This document shows, piece after piece, positions 49,448-59,980 of a DNA stretch of 64,000 nt. The notes under the pieces are model-generated. The model was not told the origin of the DNA and made no database searches. It saw nothing but the letters and a program-made list of their open reading frames with translations. This DNA comes from Pseudomonas fluorescens (GTDB taxonomy: Bacteria; Pseudomonadota; Gammaproteobacteria; Pseudomonadales; Pseudomonadaceae). The stretch covers positions 2,108,001 through 2,172,000 of the forward strand of contig NZ_CP012831.1 of assembly GCF_001307275.1 (NCBI RefSeq), given 5' to 3'. The translations under genes and the position numbers were made by a program. Position 1 is the first letter of the stretch. Every line of letters begins with the position of its first letter.

Positions 49448-49867
49448 ATGTTTGGTATCAGCTTCACTGAACTGCTGCTCGTCGGCCTCGTCGCCCTGCT
49501 GGTACTGGGCCCCGAGCGCCTGCCGGGGGCCGCGCGCACCGCCGGTCTCTGGATCGGGCGCCTGAAGCGCAGCTTCAATGCGATCAAACAGGAAGTTGAA
49601 CGTGAAATCGGTGCCGACGACATCCGTCGGCAACTGCACAACGAACACATTCTGTCCCTGGAGCAGGAGGCGCGGAAAATCTTCACGCCCACCCAGCAGG
49701 AACCGACGCCAGTTCAGCCTGAGGCCGAGCCGACGGTGGCTCCCCAAGTGCCAGAAGGTGGCGCGCCGGTGACTGAACCGGCGCCAGTGACACCGACGGT
49801 CGCGGATACAGCGCCCCCCGCTGCCCCTGCGCCTAACGATCCTACTTTGCCGCCGCGAGCCCCATGA
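49448..49867 (+). CDS. tatB: Twin-arginine translocase subunit TatB
   Basis: 139 aa. It starts [31 protein letters not shown], the TatB signature with the conserved Glu in the membrane helix. An amphipathic helix and a Pro/Ala/Thr-rich tail follow. TatB with TatC forms the receptor for twin-arginine signal peptides. The stop overlaps the tatC start. Confidence 0.95.
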   Translation: MFGISFTELLLVGLVALLVLGPERLPGAARTAGLWIGRLKRSFNAIKQEVEREIGADDIRRQLHNEHILSLEQEARKIFTPTQQEPTPVQPEAEPTVAPQVPEGGAPVTEPAPVTPTVADTAPPAAPAPNDPTLPPRAP

Positions 49868-50661
49868 GCGATATCCCTGAAAACGACCAGCCGATGCCGC
49901 TGGTATCGCACCTCACCGAGTTGCGCACCCGCCTGCTGCGTTGCGTCGCGGCGGTGTTCATCATCTTCGCCGGGCTGTTTTCCTTCACCCAGCAGATCTA
50001 CACCTTCGTCTCCACGCCACTGCGCCAGTACCTGCCGGTAGGCGCGACAATGATCGCCACCGACGTGTCGTCGCCGTTCCTGACGCCATTGAAGCTGACG
50101 ATGATGGTCTCGCTGTTCCTGGCGATCCCGGTGATCCTGCACCAGATCTGGGGCTTCATCGCACCGGGCCTGTACAAGCATGAAAAGCGCATCGCCGTGC
50201 CGCTGCTGGTGTCCAGCATCCTGCTGTTCTACACCGGCATGGCCTTCGCCTATTACCTGGTGTTCCCGCTGATCTTCAAGTTCTTCGCCGCCGCCACCCC
50301 GGCGGGCGTGGAGATGATGACCGACATCAGCAGCTACCTGGATTTCGTCATGACGCTGTTCTTCGCCTTCGGCGTGGCGTTCGAAATCCCCGTGGCCGTG
50401 GTACTGCTGGTGTGGATCGGCGTGGTCGACGTGGCCTACCTGAAGAAGATCCGCCCCTACGTGATCATCGGCTGCTTCGTGGTCGGCATGATCCTGACCC
50501 CGCCGGACATTTTCTCCCAGACCCTGCTGGCGGTGCCGATGTGGCTGCTGTTCGAGATCGGCATCCTGTTCGGTGGACTGGTGCGCAAGCGCCGGGAAGA
50601 AGAACCCGAGGACCAGCCGGTCGATGACCACAACGACCAGCCGCCAGCGACCCAAGCGTGA
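49864..50661 (+). CDS. tatC: Twin-arginine translocase subunit TatC
   Basis: 265 aa with six membrane helices. The N-terminal [12 protein letters not shown] and the periplasmic loop block ending [20 protein letters not shown] are characteristic, as is [22 protein letters not shown] text. TatC binds the RR motif of the substrate signal peptide. It overlaps tatB by 4 nt and rsmE by 4 nt. Confidence 0.97.
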   Translation: MSDIPENDQPMPLVSHLTELRTRLLRCVAAVFIIFAGLFSFTQQIYTFVSTPLRQYLPVGATMIATDVSSPFLTPLKLTMMVSLFLAIPVILHQIWGFIAPGLYKHEKRIAVPLLVSSILLFYTGMAFAYYLVFPLIFKFFAAATPAGVEMMTDISSYLDFVMTLFFAFGVAFEIPVAVVLLVWIGVVDVAYLKKIRPYVIIGCFVVGMILTPPDIFSQTLLAVPMWLLFEIGILFGGLVRKRREEEPEDQPVDDHNDQPPATQA

Positions 50662-51365
50662 ACCTGCTGCTGCTCGAAGAGGCCGACTTCATCGGGCCTG
50701 ACCGCGTCATCCTCAGCGATCGCCGGTTGACCCACATGCAGGAAGTCCATCGCAGTGCCGTCGGTGACAGCCTGCGGGTCGGGCGCATCGGTGGGTTGAT
50801 GGGCTCGGCCCAGGTGCTGCGCCTGGAAGCTCGCGAGGCCGAACTGCAAGTGACCCTCGACCAGCCGCCGCCGGCCAAGTTGCCGTTGACCCTGGTGCTG
50901 GCGCTGCCGCGTCCGAAAATGCTCAGGCGAGTGTTCCAGACGGTCGCCACCATGGGCGTGCCGCGGGTAGTGCTGGTCAACAGCTATCGCGTGGAAAAGA
51001 GCTTTTGGCAGACGCCGTTCCTGGAGCCCGAGGCCATCCGCGAGCAACTGATCCTGGGCCTGGAACAAGCCCGGGACAGCGTGCTGCCAGAGATCATCAT
51101 CGAAAAACGCTTCAAACCCTTCGTCGAGGACCGCCTGCCGGCCATCGCGAATGGCACCCTCGGCCTGGTCGGCCACCCTGGCAACCACCCGCCCTGCCCG
51201 CGAGCGCTGACAGAACCGGTGACCTTGGCCATCGGCCCCGAAGGCGGTTGGATTCCCTACGAGATCGACCTGCTGGGCAAGGCCGGCCTGCAACCGGTTC
51301 AACTGGGCGAACGAATCCTGCGGGTCGAGACTGCGGTTACGGCGCTGCTTGCCCGGTTGTTCTGA
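50658..51365 (+). CDS. rsmE: 16S rRNA (uracil-1498-N3)-methyltransferase
   Basis: 235 aa SPOUT-class methyltransferase. An N-terminal PUA-like domain (about residues 1-70, [22 protein letters not shown]) precedes the knotted C-terminal domain with the SAM-binding block [17 protein letters not shown] and [16 protein letters not shown]. It starts with GTG overlapping the tatC stop. It methylates U1498 in the small-subunit rRNA. Confidence 0.95.
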   Translation: MNLLLLEEADFIGPDRVILSDRRLTHMQEVHRSAVGDSLRVGRIGGLMGSAQVLRLEAREAELQVTLDQPPPAKLPLTLVLALPRPKMLRRVFQTVATMGVPRVVLVNSYRVEKSFWQTPFLEPEAIREQLILGLEQARDSVLPEIIIEKRFKPFVEDRLPAIANGTLGLVGHPGNHPPCPRALTEPVTLAIGPEGGWIPYEIDLLGKAGLQPVQLGERILRVETAVTALLARLF

Positions 51366-51396
51366 CCCGGCAACACTCACACAGGCACATGATCCT

Positions 51397-51410
51397 TGTG
51401 GCGAGGGAGC
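51397..51410 (+). repeat. Truncated half-site of the TGTGGCGAGGGAGC repeat family
   Basis: TGTGGCGAGGGAGC matches the left end of the repeats at 34837, 61998 and 63216 but then diverges, with no inverted partner. It lies in the 130-base gap between rsmE and the chemoreceptor gene, which otherwise shows no feature. Confidence 0.55.
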
Positions 51411-51495
51411 ACCCAGCGCCTATTTTCTACAGATCCCTCCAAAGCCGCCGATACAGATCCCATAAAACCAATTCAACGCTCCAGGGAGTATCAGC

Positions 51496-53412
51496 ATGTT
51501 CCGGTGGCTTGCCCAGGGTCTGGGAAATGTAAGCGTCAATCGCAAACTCGGCGCAGGCTTCGGCTTGGTGTTGTTCCTCACCTTGATGATCGCATTCACC
51601 GGCTGGTCCAGCCTGGGCAATGTCATCAGCCGGGGCGATAAATTGGGGTTCATTGCCAGTCTCAACGACTTGAGCAAAGACTTGAACCTGGCCAGCATCG
51701 ACTACAACACCACGCGGGGCGAGAAAGGACCGCAGGCGGTCAACGATCTGCTTGGCAAGCTCGAGGCCGGGCTGAAAACCGCTCGCGAGTTGATCGAACA
51801 GCCGGCCGACGTCGCGCTGATCGACAAGCAATTGGCCGCCGTCGCCGAATACAAAGGCGCCTTCGCCCAGATGACCCGCGCTACCGTCAGCCGCGAAGAT
51901 GCACGCAGTAAACTCGGTGCCAGCGCCGACAACGCCGTGGCCCGCGTCGCCGAAGTTGAAAAGTTGATGCTGCAAGCCGGCGACGTCACGTCGTTCAACA
52001 GCGTGGTCACCCTGAGCAAGGCCATCCAGCAAGCCCGCTACCAGGTCCGCGGCTACACCTACAGCGGCAAGAGCGACGCCCAGCAACCCGCCCTCGATGC
52101 CATCGACGCCGTCCTCAAACTGCTTGCGCGCCTGCCAGACCAGTTGCCCCAGGAACACGCCGCCAACCTGCAGCAGGCCAGCGACTCGTTCAACCTCTAT
52201 CGCGCGGCGGTCGCCCAGTTCCGCGACTCGCAAATCGACAACGCCGCTGCCCTCCAGCGCATGAGCGAGCAGGGTCAGATACTGATGGATGCCAGCCAGA
52301 AGCTGACCGTATCCCAGACAGCCGTGCGTGACCGCGACGCCGCCCAAGCCAAGATGGTCCTGATCGTAGCGGCCGCCCTGGCGCTGCTGTTTGGCGTGAT
52401 CGCCGCGCTGTTCATCACCCGGCAGATCGTGGGCCCGCTCGGCGAGACCTTGAAGGTTGCCGAGCGTGTGGCTGCTGGCGACCTGACCCACAACCTCACC
52501 TCTGACCGTCGCGACGAACTGGGCCAACTGCAACGCGCCATGCAAAGCATGACCGTGGGCCTGCGGCAATTGATCGGCGGCATCAGCGAAGGCGTTACCC
52601 AGATCGCCAGTGCCGCCGAACAGCTTTCAGCCGTGACCGAGCAGACCAGCGCCGGGGTCAACAGCCAAAAAGTGGAAACCGATCAGGTCGCCACCGCCAT
52701 GCACGAAATGACCGCCACGGTGCAGGAAGTCGCGCGCAACGCCGAGGAAGCCTCCGAAGCGGCCGTCGCAGCCGATCAGCAGGCTCGTGAAGGCGACAAG
52801 GTCGTCGGCGAAGCCATCGCTCAGATCGAACGGCTGGCCAAGGAAGTGGGCAACTCCACCGCAGCCATGGGCGATTTGAAACGTGAAAGCGACAAGATCG
52901 GCAGCGTCCTGGACGTGATCAAGTCCGTGGCCCAGCAAACCAACCTGCTGGCCCTCAACGCGGCCATCGAAGCGGCCCGCGCCGGCGAAGCCGGGCGTGG
53001 TTTCGCGGTGGTGGCCGACGAAGTCCGCAGCCTGGCCCAGCGCACCCAGAAGTCCACGGAAGAGATCGAAGAACTGATCGTGGGCCTGCAAGCCGGTACT
53101 GAACAGGTCGCGACCATCATGGACAACAGCCGCAGCCTGACCGACAGCAGCGTCGAACTGACCCGTCGCGCGGGAGGCTCGTTGGAGAACATCACTCGCA
53201 CGGTTTCGGCGATCCAATCGATGAACCAGCAGATCGCGGCTGCGGCCGAGCAACAGAGTGCGGTGGCTGAGGAGATCAACCGTAGCGTACTGAATGTGCG
53301 TGATGTGTCGGAGCAGACGGCGTCGTCCAGTGAAGAGACTGCGGCCTCCAGTGCCGAGCTGGCGCGGTTGGGGGTTCATTTGCAGACGTTGGTTGGGCGG
53401 TTCCGGGTTTAA
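51496..53412 (+). CDS. Methyl-accepting chemotaxis protein with helical bimodular ligand-binding domain
   Basis: 638 aa. Two membrane helices (about residues 20-42 and 288-310) flank an all-helical periplasmic domain of about 245 residues, the size and pattern of the HBM domain found in McpS-like receptors. A HAMP domain follows (about 310-365, [22 protein letters not shown]). The signalling domain has the conserved hairpin tip [34 protein letters not shown]. The ORF has no CheR-binding pentapeptide at its end (it ends LVGRFRV). In the same gene neighbourhood of P. aeruginosa the HBM receptor McpK (PA5072) senses 2-oxoglutarate; an organic-acid ligand is likely here but not shown. Confidence 0.93.
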   Translation: MFRWLAQGLGNVSVNRKLGAGFGLVLFLTLMIAFTGWSSLGNVISRGDKLGFIASLNDLSKDLNLASIDYNTTRGEKGPQAVNDLLGKLEAGLKTARELIEQPADVALIDKQLAAVAEYKGAFAQMTRATVSREDARSKLGASADNAVARVAEVEKLMLQAGDVTSFNSVVTLSKAIQQARYQVRGYTYSGKSDAQQPALDAIDAVLKLLARLPDQLPQEHAANLQQASDSFNLYRAAVAQFRDSQIDNAAALQRMSEQGQILMDASQKLTVSQTAVRDRDAAQAKMVLIVAAALALLFGVIAALFITRQIVGPLGETLKVAERVAAGDLTHNLTSDRRDELGQLQRAMQSMTVGLRQLIGGISEGVTQIASAAEQLSAVTEQTSAGVNSQKVETDQVATAMHEMTATVQEVARNAEEASEAAVAADQQAREGDKVVGEAIAQIERLAKEVGNSTAAMGDLKRESDKIGSVLDVIKSVAQQTNLLALNAAIEAARAGEAGRGFAVVADEVRSLAQRTQKSTEEIEELIVGLQAGTEQVATIMDNSRSLTDSSVELTRRAGGSLENITRTVSAIQSMNQQIAAAAEQQSAVAEEINRSVLNVRDVSEQTASSSEETAASSAELARLGVHLQTLVGRFRV

Positions 53413-53460
53413 CTTGGGTGTGGGGATACCCGTGCTCTTCAGTGGACACAGTATTCATGC

Positions 53461-54180
53461 CCACCGCCGAGCCCTGTGGGAGCCGAGCTTGCTCGCGATA
53501 GCGGTGGGTCTGCTTGCATCGATGCTGAATGTAGCGCCGCCTTCGCGAGCAGGCTCGCTCCCACAATTGGATTGGGTACACCCGTAAGAGCAGGTCGTCT
53601 ATCCGGCCGCCTCGCGAGCAAGCTTTGCTCCCACACAGATTTTTGGTCGTTTACAGGATCAGTGTCCACCGCCGAGCCCTGTGGGAGCCGAGCTTGCTCG
53701 CGATAGCGGTGGGCCTGCTTGCATCGATGCTGAATGTAGCGCCGCCTTCGCGAGCAGGCTCGCTCCCACAATTGGATTGGGTACACCCGTAAGAGCAGGT
53801 CGTCTATCCGGCCGCCTCGCGAGCAAGCTTTGCTCCCACACAGATTTTTGGTCGCTCATAGGATCAGTGTCCACCGCCGAGCCCTGTGGGAGCCGAGCTT
53901 GCTCGCGATGGCGGTGGGTCTGCTTGCATCGATGCTGAATGTAGCGCCGCCTTCGCGAGCAGGCTCGCTCCCACATTGGACCGGAGTAAGACTGGGAGAG
54001 CCAGGTCGGCTATCAGGCCGCCTCGCGAGCAAGCTTTGCTCCCACACAGGTTTTTGGTCGTTTATAGAATCAGTGTTCACCGCCAAGTCCTGTGGGAGCC
54101 GAGCTTGCTCGCGATGGCGGTGGGTCTGCTTGCATCAACGCTGAATGTGCCGCCGTCTTCGCGAGCAAGCCCGCTCCCAC
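53461..54180. repeat. Tandem array of 205-bp units rich in REP palindromes
   Basis: Units begin at 53461, 53666, 53871 and 54077 (spacing 205, 205 and 206; the fourth is partial). Each contains an inverted pair of REP-like sequences (GTGGGAGCCGAGCTTGCTCGCGAT ... TCGCGAGCAGGCTCGCTCCCAC) about 80 bases apart. The first three also contain a third unit (CTCGCGAGCAAGCTTTGCTCCCACAC) about 50 bases further on. The first three units are almost identical; the last differs more. No credible gene is present. Confidence 0.9.
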
Positions 54181-54229
54181 AGAGGAAACGCGGTCCCCAT
54201 CAAGAACCAGGTCGGCTATAAGGCCGCCT

Positions 54230-54479
54230 CGCCCTGGCTTTTGATCTGGGGGCCCCGTTAACCACGCTGGCCGAACGCAGGCATTGTGGAGTGGGCATCC
54301 CGGCATGGATGCCGGGAGAGCCGCGCTGGGCCATGGATGGCCCTTCGCGGCGGGCCCACGGAGCAATGCCTGCGTTCGGGCACACCGAGCCTAGGCGAGG
54401 TGCCGAGTGGTGGGGCATGAAGCGCTTTGGTTACTTTCGCGCTTTTCGAAAGTGACCCGCCGTAAGGGCGGAACCCTAA
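54230..54479. repeat. Large palindromic intergenic element
   Basis: A perfect 16-bp inverted repeat CCGAACGCAGGCATTG / CAATGCCTGCGTTCGG (54271-54286 and 54364-54379) encloses nested palindromes CCCGGCATGGATGCCGGG (54299-54316) and GGGCCATGGATGGCCC (54328-54343). To the right are further inverted repeats, including CACTTTCG-type arms around 54432-54453 and CCGCC/GGCGG at 54458-54471. Similar sequence is, from memory, dispersed in fluorescens-group genomes. Confidence 0.75.
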
Positions 54480-54593
54480 GCAGCCGTTACCCAAATAACG
54501 GATATACACACAAAATCCCCACTCCCAAGATCCGTCATCCCAAGGCTACTGAACCCCAAACAGGCCAAATCCGAGAATAAACCGTCGCCAGGC

Positions 54594-54803
54594 CAGCTCT
54601 TCACCATCGTCGACGGCATCGACACCGAAAGCCTCCTGGCCAACCTCAGCGAAACCCTGGCCTCAGCCGATGCCATGGTCAGCGACCTGGCGTTCGACCT
54701 GAAAGGCTCACGACGCCATGTTGCCCTTGGCATCCAGCAACTGATCGAACTGAGTGGCTTGCTGGCAAATCGGGCACTGGACAACGTCAACACACAACCC
54801 TGA
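54594..54803 (+). pseudogene. C-terminal remnant of a DUF6124 (DUF3077-like) protein
   Basis: The frame ending at TGA 54801-54803 encodes LFTIVDGIDTESLLANLSETLA, then SDLAFDLKGSRRHVALGIQQLIELSGLLANRALDNV, which by eye is the conserved C-terminal part of the small Pseudomonas DUF6124 family (about 110-120 aa when complete). The frame is open back to a stop at 54477 but has no ATG or GTG before the conserved block, and the upstream part runs into the palindromic element. It is therefore probably a truncated, inactive copy. Function of the family: unknown. Confidence 0.6.
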
Positions 54804-54843
54804 CCTCACCACGAGCGGTGTTCACCTACTGAAACAGCGCCCA

Positions 54844-54883
54844 ACAAAAAGCCCCGCTTCCTTTCAGAAGCGGGGCTTTTTGT
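54844..54883. terminator. Bidirectional terminator downstream of opgH
   Basis: A 17-bp stem (54844-54860 with 54867-54883, core AAAAAGCCCCGCTTC) with a 6-nt loop; T runs follow on both strands. It lies just past the opgH stop and faces the gene remnant on the plus strand. Confidence 0.92.
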
Positions 54884-54886
54884 GTA

Positions 54887-57457
54887 TCAGGCCACTTGAG
54901 GCTGCACGCTCACCGGCTGTAGCGGTAGCAGCGGTGCATGAGGGTCGGCCTTGACCGACTCACGCCATGCCGCCAGCCACTCGGGATGCGCCTCGCTCCA
55001 GACCTGCTCGTGCAGGCGAGACAAGGCCACCGGGTCGCTCAGCAGGGCCAGCCGCTCGGCATTGCTGAGACCGGCAGGACCGACCTTCAGGGCGTGACGA
55101 ACGCGTTCGACACGCAGCCATTCGATCGGCTCGGCCTTGCCGTGACGGGAGGTCGCCAGCGCATACGCCAAGGCGTTCTGTTGTGGATCGACCACCGCCC
55201 GGATGAAACCGTCGTTCAGTGCATGCCAACGGTTCTCATGGGTGTACTGGTCCGTCGACAGCAGCTCCTGCGGCGGTGCGTATTCCTCAGGAATCAGGAA
55301 CAGGCTTTCATCACGGGACTTCAAGCCCAGACCCACGCGGCTGGAGATCACCGACACCGGAATCGACAGCATCAGCGAACCCACGATCGGCACCAGCCAC
55401 CAGAGGAAGCTCGGGTTCAGCCAGATCACCAGCAAGGCCCAGAAGAAGCCCAGCAAAGTCTGCGGGCCGTGGCGCTTGACCGCTTCGCTCCATGGCGTGG
55501 AGTCGTCGTCACGTTGCGGCGAGTTCCAGGTCGCGGCCCAGCCCAGGAACGCGGCGAGCACGAAACGGGTGTGGAAGATCATTCGCACCGGCGCCAGCAG
55601 CATGGAGAACAGCATCTCCAGCAGCATGGACAACGTCACCTTGAACTTGCCACCGAACGCCTTCGCGCCCTTGGCCCAGATCAGCACGATACTCAACAAC
55701 TTGGGCAGGAACAGCAGCACGATGGTCGTCGAGAACAGCGCGATAGCTTTTTCCGGGTGCCATTGTGGCCACAACGGATAAAGCTGGCGTGGCTCGAGGA
55801 AGTACTGCGGCTCCATCAATGTGTTCACCGCCAGCAGCGCGGTGGACAGCACCAGGAAGAAGAACCACAGCGGCGCCGACAGGTAGGACATCACGCCGGT
55901 CAGGAACACCGCACGGTGCACCGGGTGCATGCCCTTGACCAGGAACAGCCGGAAGTTCATCAGGTTGCCGTGGCACCAGCGACGGTCACGCTTGAGTTCG
56001 TCCAGCAGGTTCGGTGGCAGCTCTTCGTAGCTGCCCGGCAGGTCATAGGCAATCCACACGCCCCAGCCGGCACGGCGCATCAGCGCGGCTTCGACGAAGT
56101 CGTGGGACAGGATGGCACCGGCGAACGCGCCTTTACCGGGCAACGGCGCCAGGGCGCAGTGCTCGATGAACGGTTTCATGCGGATGATCGCGTTGTGGCC
56201 CCAGTAGTGGGATTCGCCCAACTGCCAGAAGTGCAAACCGGCGGTGAACAACGGACCGTACACCCGCGTGGCGAACTGCTGCATGCGCGCATACAGCGTG
56301 TCCATGCCCGAGGCCCGCGGCGCGGTCTGGATGATGCCGGCGTCCGGCGTGGCTTCCATCAGGCGCACCAGGCTGGTCAGGCATTCGCCGCTCATCACCG
56401 AGTCCGCGTCGAGCACGACCATGTACTTGTAGTCACTGCCCCAACGACGGCAGAAGTCGTCGAGGTTGCCGCTCTTGCGTTTCACACGACGGCGACGACG
56501 GCGGTAGAAGATCTTGCCGAAGCCCCCGGCTTCACGGCAGACATCCAGCCAGGCCTGCTGTTCGGCCACGCAGATATCGGTCTCGTTACTGTCGCTGAGC
56601 ACGAAGAAGTCGAAGCGATCCAGGTCACCGGTGGCGGCCACCGACTCGAAGGTCGCGCGCAAACCGGCGAATACCCGCGGCACGTCTTCGTTGCAGATCG
56701 GCATCACCAGCGCAGTGCGGGCGTCCTTGGGAATGGGCTCGTTGCCGGCGCTGGCGCCGGAGATGCGGTATTTGTCATGGCCGGTGAGCAATTCGAGAAA
56801 GCCCATCAGCGCGGTCCAGAAACCCGCCGACACCCAGCAGAACAGGATCCCGAACAGAATCAGGATGCTGGTCTGCAACGCATACGGCAGCACTTGCGTG
56901 GCCGTCTGCAGCAGCGGTTGGTGCAAGACTTCGTCCAGATCCACCAGCGACCAGCCCTGGTACGGCATGATGCCTTTCATGTACCAACCGGCAACGATGG
57001 TCTGGCCGAGCATCAGGATCAGCAGGATGTAACGGCGGATCGAACCCACGGTACGCCAGCGTGCATGGGGCAGCACGCGCTCATCCTTGGGCGGCTTCGG
57101 CGGGTTGGTACGCCCGGTCAGGCGCCGCCAGCCGCGCACCAGGATATTGGTGCGCCACGGTTCCGGCACGACCTTGGTCCGGCGAATCGGCGGCGTCGCC
57201 TTCAAGCACACCCGGCCGTTGGCATCGAGGGCCAGCATTTCGGCGTCCTCGAGTTCCTCGGCAGTGCTCAGCGTCAGGCGACGGCCCACCGAGGCTTGCG
57301 CCGCCTCGTTGGGTGCGTCGAATGTCGAAGAAGCCAGGCGCTTGTGCAATTCGCTGAATGACGTGCAGCCCGCCAGCTCGGCGCGCTGCTCGTCGGTCAT
57401 CGGCAAATGGGCCAGATACTCACTGAGAGATTCTGGTTGTACGGACGTATTACTCAT
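54887..57457 (-). CDS. opgH: Osmoregulated periplasmic glucan glucosyltransferase OpgH
   Basis: 856 aa inner-membrane GT2-family enzyme that makes the beta-1,2-glucan backbone of periplasmic glucans from UDP-glucose. The catalytic block includes [25 protein letters not shown], and [11 protein letters not shown]. About eight membrane helices are visible, two before the catalytic domain (about residues 140-215) and the rest after residue 510. The product works with periplasmic OpgG. The start overlaps the opgG stop by 8 nt. Confidence 0.96.
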   Translation of the reverse strand: MSNTSVQPESLSEYLAHLPMTDEQRAELAGCTSFSELHKRLASSTFDAPNEAAQASVGRRLTLSTAEELEDAEMLALDANGRVCLKATPPIRRTKVVPEPWRTNILVRGWRRLTGRTNPPKPPKDERVLPHARWRTVGSIRRYILLILMLGQTIVAGWYMKGIMPYQGWSLVDLDEVLHQPLLQTATQVLPYALQTSILILFGILFCWVSAGFWTALMGFLELLTGHDKYRISGASAGNEPIPKDARTALVMPICNEDVPRVFAGLRATFESVAATGDLDRFDFFVLSDSNETDICVAEQQAWLDVCREAGGFGKIFYRRRRRRVKRKSGNLDDFCRRWGSDYKYMVVLDADSVMSGECLTSLVRLMEATPDAGIIQTAPRASGMDTLYARMQQFATRVYGPLFTAGLHFWQLGESHYWGHNAIIRMKPFIEHCALAPLPGKGAFAGAILSHDFVEAALMRRAGWGVWIAYDLPGSYEELPPNLLDELKRDRRWCHGNLMNFRLFLVKGMHPVHRAVFLTGVMSYLSAPLWFFFLVLSTALLAVNTLMEPQYFLEPRQLYPLWPQWHPEKAIALFSTTIVLLFLPKLLSIVLIWAKGAKAFGGKFKVTLSMLLEMLFSMLLAPVRMIFHTRFVLAAFLGWAATWNSPQRDDDSTPWSEAVKRHGPQTLLGFFWALLVIWLNPSFLWWLVPIVGSLMLSIPVSVISSRVGLGLKSRDESLFLIPEEYAPPQELLSTDQYTHENRWHALNDGFIRAVVDPQQNALAYALATSRHGKAEPIEWLRVERVRHALKVGPAGLSNAERLALLSDPVALSRLHEQVWSEAHPEWLAAWRESVKADPHAPLLPLQPVSVQPQVA

Positions 57458-59222
57458 CGGCAGGCAACTGGTAGCTCCAGGTCTCGGTCAGGACTTGTTC
57501 AGTCTGCTCCGGTTCCTGTGGGGTTGGGGTCGGCTCGGCGGCAGCGGTGGACGACTTGACGGCCTTGGCCTCTTTCTGCTCGCCGGCCTGCTCGTTGGCT
57601 TGCTCTTTTTCGCTCTGCTGCTTGGCGACCTTGTCAGCCTTGGCCAGCGTGGTCACGGAATGCGCGGTGGCTGGCAGCTCGACAGGAACAAGCGGCCTGA
57701 CCAATGCGGCACGCATCTCGGTCGCTTTGCTCGGGTCCTTGATCTTCATGCGCAGCGTCAGGCGCCAGCCCTTGGTTTCAGGGTTGTAGCGCACGCTGTT
57801 CTCGACGATCTCGGCGTTGTCGCCAACGCTCACCTGGCTACGCACCTCGGCCTCTTCAGGCAGCGCTTGCAGGGACGGCCCTTCGAAATCCACCAGGTAG
57901 GCCACGCTGCCGTCCGGTTGACGGATCAGGTTGGATTGCTTCACGTCACCGGTCGAACGCAGGGTCTGCTTGACCCAGGCGCTGTCTGGCGAGTGCAGGT
58001 TGGCTTCGTCGAGGGTCCAGTGCAGACGGTAGGCGAAGTCCAGTGGCTGGCCTGGCTCAGGCAGTTTTTCCGGGCTCCAGAACGCAACGATGTTGTCGTT
58101 GGTTTCGTCGGCGGTCGGGATTTCCACCAGATCGACAGTCCCTTTGCCCCAATCGCCTTTCGGTTCGATCCAGGCGCTTGGACGTTTTTCGTAACGGTCG
58201 TCCAGGTCTTCGTAGTGGCTGAAGTCACGACCACGCTGCAGCAGGCCGAAACCACGCGGGTTTTCTACCGAGAAGTTGCTCACGGCCAGGTGTTTCGGGT
58301 TGTTCAGCGGACGCCAGATCCACTCGCCGTTGCCGGCATGGATGGACAGGCCACTGGAATCGTGGAGTTCACGACGGTAGTTCAGCACCTTGGACGGCTG
58401 GTTGGCGCCGAACAGGAACATGCTGGTCAACGGGGCGATACCCAGCTTGTTGACACGATCACGCAGGAACACCCGTGATTTCACGTCGACAACGGTGTCG
58501 GTGCCCGGACGCACGGTCAGGCGATAGGCGCCAGTGGCCCGTGGCGAATCCAGCAGGGCGAAGATCACCAGGTGCTTGTCGGTCGGTTTCGGACGCTGGA
58601 TCCAGAATTCGCGAAAGCGCGGGAACTCTTCACCGGATGGCAGCGCAGTGTCGATGGCCATGCCACGAGCGGACAAGCCATAGACTTGGCCCTTGCCGAT
58701 GACGCGGAAATAACTCGCGCCCAGCATGGTCATGATTTCGTCTTGCTTGTCGGCCTTGTTGATCGGGTACAACACGCGGAAACCGGCGTAGCCCAGCTGT
58801 TCGGTGGCCTTGGGATCGAACTTCACGTCGCCGAAATCGAAACGTGTCGGGTCGTACTTGATCTCGTCGACGGTGGTCGCGGTGATTTCGTTGATCTTCA
58901 CCGGCGTGTCGAAATGCATGCCCTGGTGATAGAAGGACAGCCGGAACGGGGTCTTCTGGTCGGCCCATTCTGCTTTTTCGGTGCGGAAACGAATTTTCTG
59001 ATAATCGGCGAATTTCATTTCGCGGAATTCGTTCGGCAAATTGCTGCGCGGGGCTTCGAACTTCTGCCCGGCCAATTCTTGTGCCTTCGCCGATACATCA
59101 TCCAGGCTGAATGCCCACAGTTGGCCCGCGCCGAGCAGGCACAACAGGGCCGAGCCCGTTACCAGGGCGCTTCTCAACCGTTTGGCCGTCATTTTTGGTG
59201 CATTACAGGGACTAACAATCAC
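57450..59222 (-). CDS. opgG: Periplasmic glucan biosynthesis protein OpgG
   Basis: 590 aa from a GTG at 59222, preceded by GAGG 8 nt upstream. A signal peptide ends near [18 protein letters not shown]. OpgG is a two-domain beta-sandwich periplasmic protein that acts on the glucan backbone: the motif YQKIRFR, then FHLSFYHQG-like [16 protein letters not shown], and [13 protein letters not shown] are seen. The C-terminus has an extra 60-residue Glu/Lys/Ala-rich tail ([17 protein letters not shown] ...), unusual but in frame. An ATG at 59192 is an alternative start. First gene of opgGH. Confidence 0.94.
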   Translation of the reverse strand: MIVSPCNAPKMTAKRLRSALVTGSALLCLLGAGQLWAFSLDDVSAKAQELAGQKFEAPRSNLPNEFREMKFADYQKIRFRTEKAEWADQKTPFRLSFYHQGMHFDTPVKINEITATTVDEIKYDPTRFDFGDVKFDPKATEQLGYAGFRVLYPINKADKQDEIMTMLGASYFRVIGKGQVYGLSARGMAIDTALPSGEEFPRFREFWIQRPKPTDKHLVIFALLDSPRATGAYRLTVRPGTDTVVDVKSRVFLRDRVNKLGIAPLTSMFLFGANQPSKVLNYRRELHDSSGLSIHAGNGEWIWRPLNNPKHLAVSNFSVENPRGFGLLQRGRDFSHYEDLDDRYEKRPSAWIEPKGDWGKGTVDLVEIPTADETNDNIVAFWSPEKLPEPGQPLDFAYRLHWTLDEANLHSPDSAWVKQTLRSTGDVKQSNLIRQPDGSVAYLVDFEGPSLQALPEEAEVRSQVSVGDNAEIVENSVRYNPETKGWRLTLRMKIKDPSKATEMRAALVRPLVPVELPATAHSVTTLAKADKVAKQQSEKEQANEQAGEQKEAKAVKSSTAAAEPTPTPQEPEQTEQVLTETWSYQLPADE

Positions 59223-59542
59223 GAGCAACCCTCGCCGAAAACTGATCAAAAAACCAACGGCCAGATAAAGTATCTGCACGGTAACGGTGCTGAAAAACCG
59301 CTCCTGCTGACCACTCTTGCCAAGTTGGCGAGCATTGTTCCGACTCCGACGGGGCAAAATGATTCCCCAAACGGTCCAGGACAACTCTCTACCTAAGTCA
59401 AATGGACCAGCGAACGCTGATCCCCCGTAGCGCGCGATTATCTAGTAGCCCGCGTGACAACGCATCAGGGGTAGCAAAGTATTTATCGAGAAAACTCACC
59501 GTTTTACCTCGAAACAGAACCGAAAAGATGTTTCTAACGCTT
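59223..59542. promoter_or_regulatory. Intergenic region between dtd and opgG
   Basis: 320 bases without a gene. It is moderately AT-rich around 59200-59300 and must carry the opgGH promoter. TTGACT (minus strand, near 59395-59400) and a GATAAT at about 59437-59443 are seen, but no convincing pair. No palindromic repeat is present here. Confidence 0.3.
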
Positions 59543-59980
59543 TCAGGACTGTAACAGGAAGGTTACCGGGCCATCATTGACCAGATGAACCTGCATGTCG
59601 GCGCCGAATCTACCTGATGCCACAGTGCCATGCACCTGTTTCGCCTGACTCAGCAAATAGTTGAACAATTCTTCGCCCAGGGCCGGAGGCGCAGCCGTGG
59701 AAAAACTCGGGCGCAGACCGCTCTTGGTGTCCGCCGCCAGGGTGAATTGCGACACCAGCAGCAATCCACCACCGACATCCGCCAAGGACAGGTTCATCTT
59801 GCCCTCGGTATCACTGAACACTCGATAGTTAAGCAGCTTGTGCAGGAGTTTGTCGGCATTGGCCCGGGTATCCCCGGGCTCGACGGCCACCAGCACCAGC
59901 AAGCCCTGGTCCACAGCCCCGACGATCTCGCCCGCCACCTCGACCCGGGCGCCGCGCACCCGTTGCAGCAGCCCCTTCAT
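59543..59980 (-). CDS. dtd: D-aminoacyl-tRNA deacylase
   Basis: 145 aa. It hydrolyses D-aminoacyl-tRNA (and Gly-tRNA(Ala)), protecting translation. Family motifs: [15 protein letters not shown] at the start, [12 protein letters not shown] (the SQFT block) and [10 protein letters not shown] at the end, close to the cross-subunit Gly-Pro motif. It overlaps pip by 4 nt, as in other Pseudomonas. Confidence 0.95.
   Translation of the reverse strand: MKGLLQRVRGARVEVAGEIVGAVDQGLLVLVAVEPGDTRANADKLLHKLLNYRVFSDTEGKMNLSLADVGGGLLLVSQFTLAADTKSGLRPSFSTAAPPALGEELFNYLLSQAKQVHGTVASGRFGADMQVHLVNDGPVTFLLQS

Noticed and set aside
53476..54180. Short open frames inside the REP array (for example repeated MGAELARDSGG peptides)
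   Set aside because: The same peptides recur wherever REP sequences occur; they are translations of palindromic repeats, not genes.
53461..54180. Resemblance to a CRISPR array
   Set aside because: The repeats are 205 bp and nearly identical throughout, with no short repeat plus unique spacer pattern and no cas genes.
54938..57361. 807-codon plus-strand frame opposite opgH
   Set aside because: Shadow of opgH with Arg/Gln/His-rich composition.
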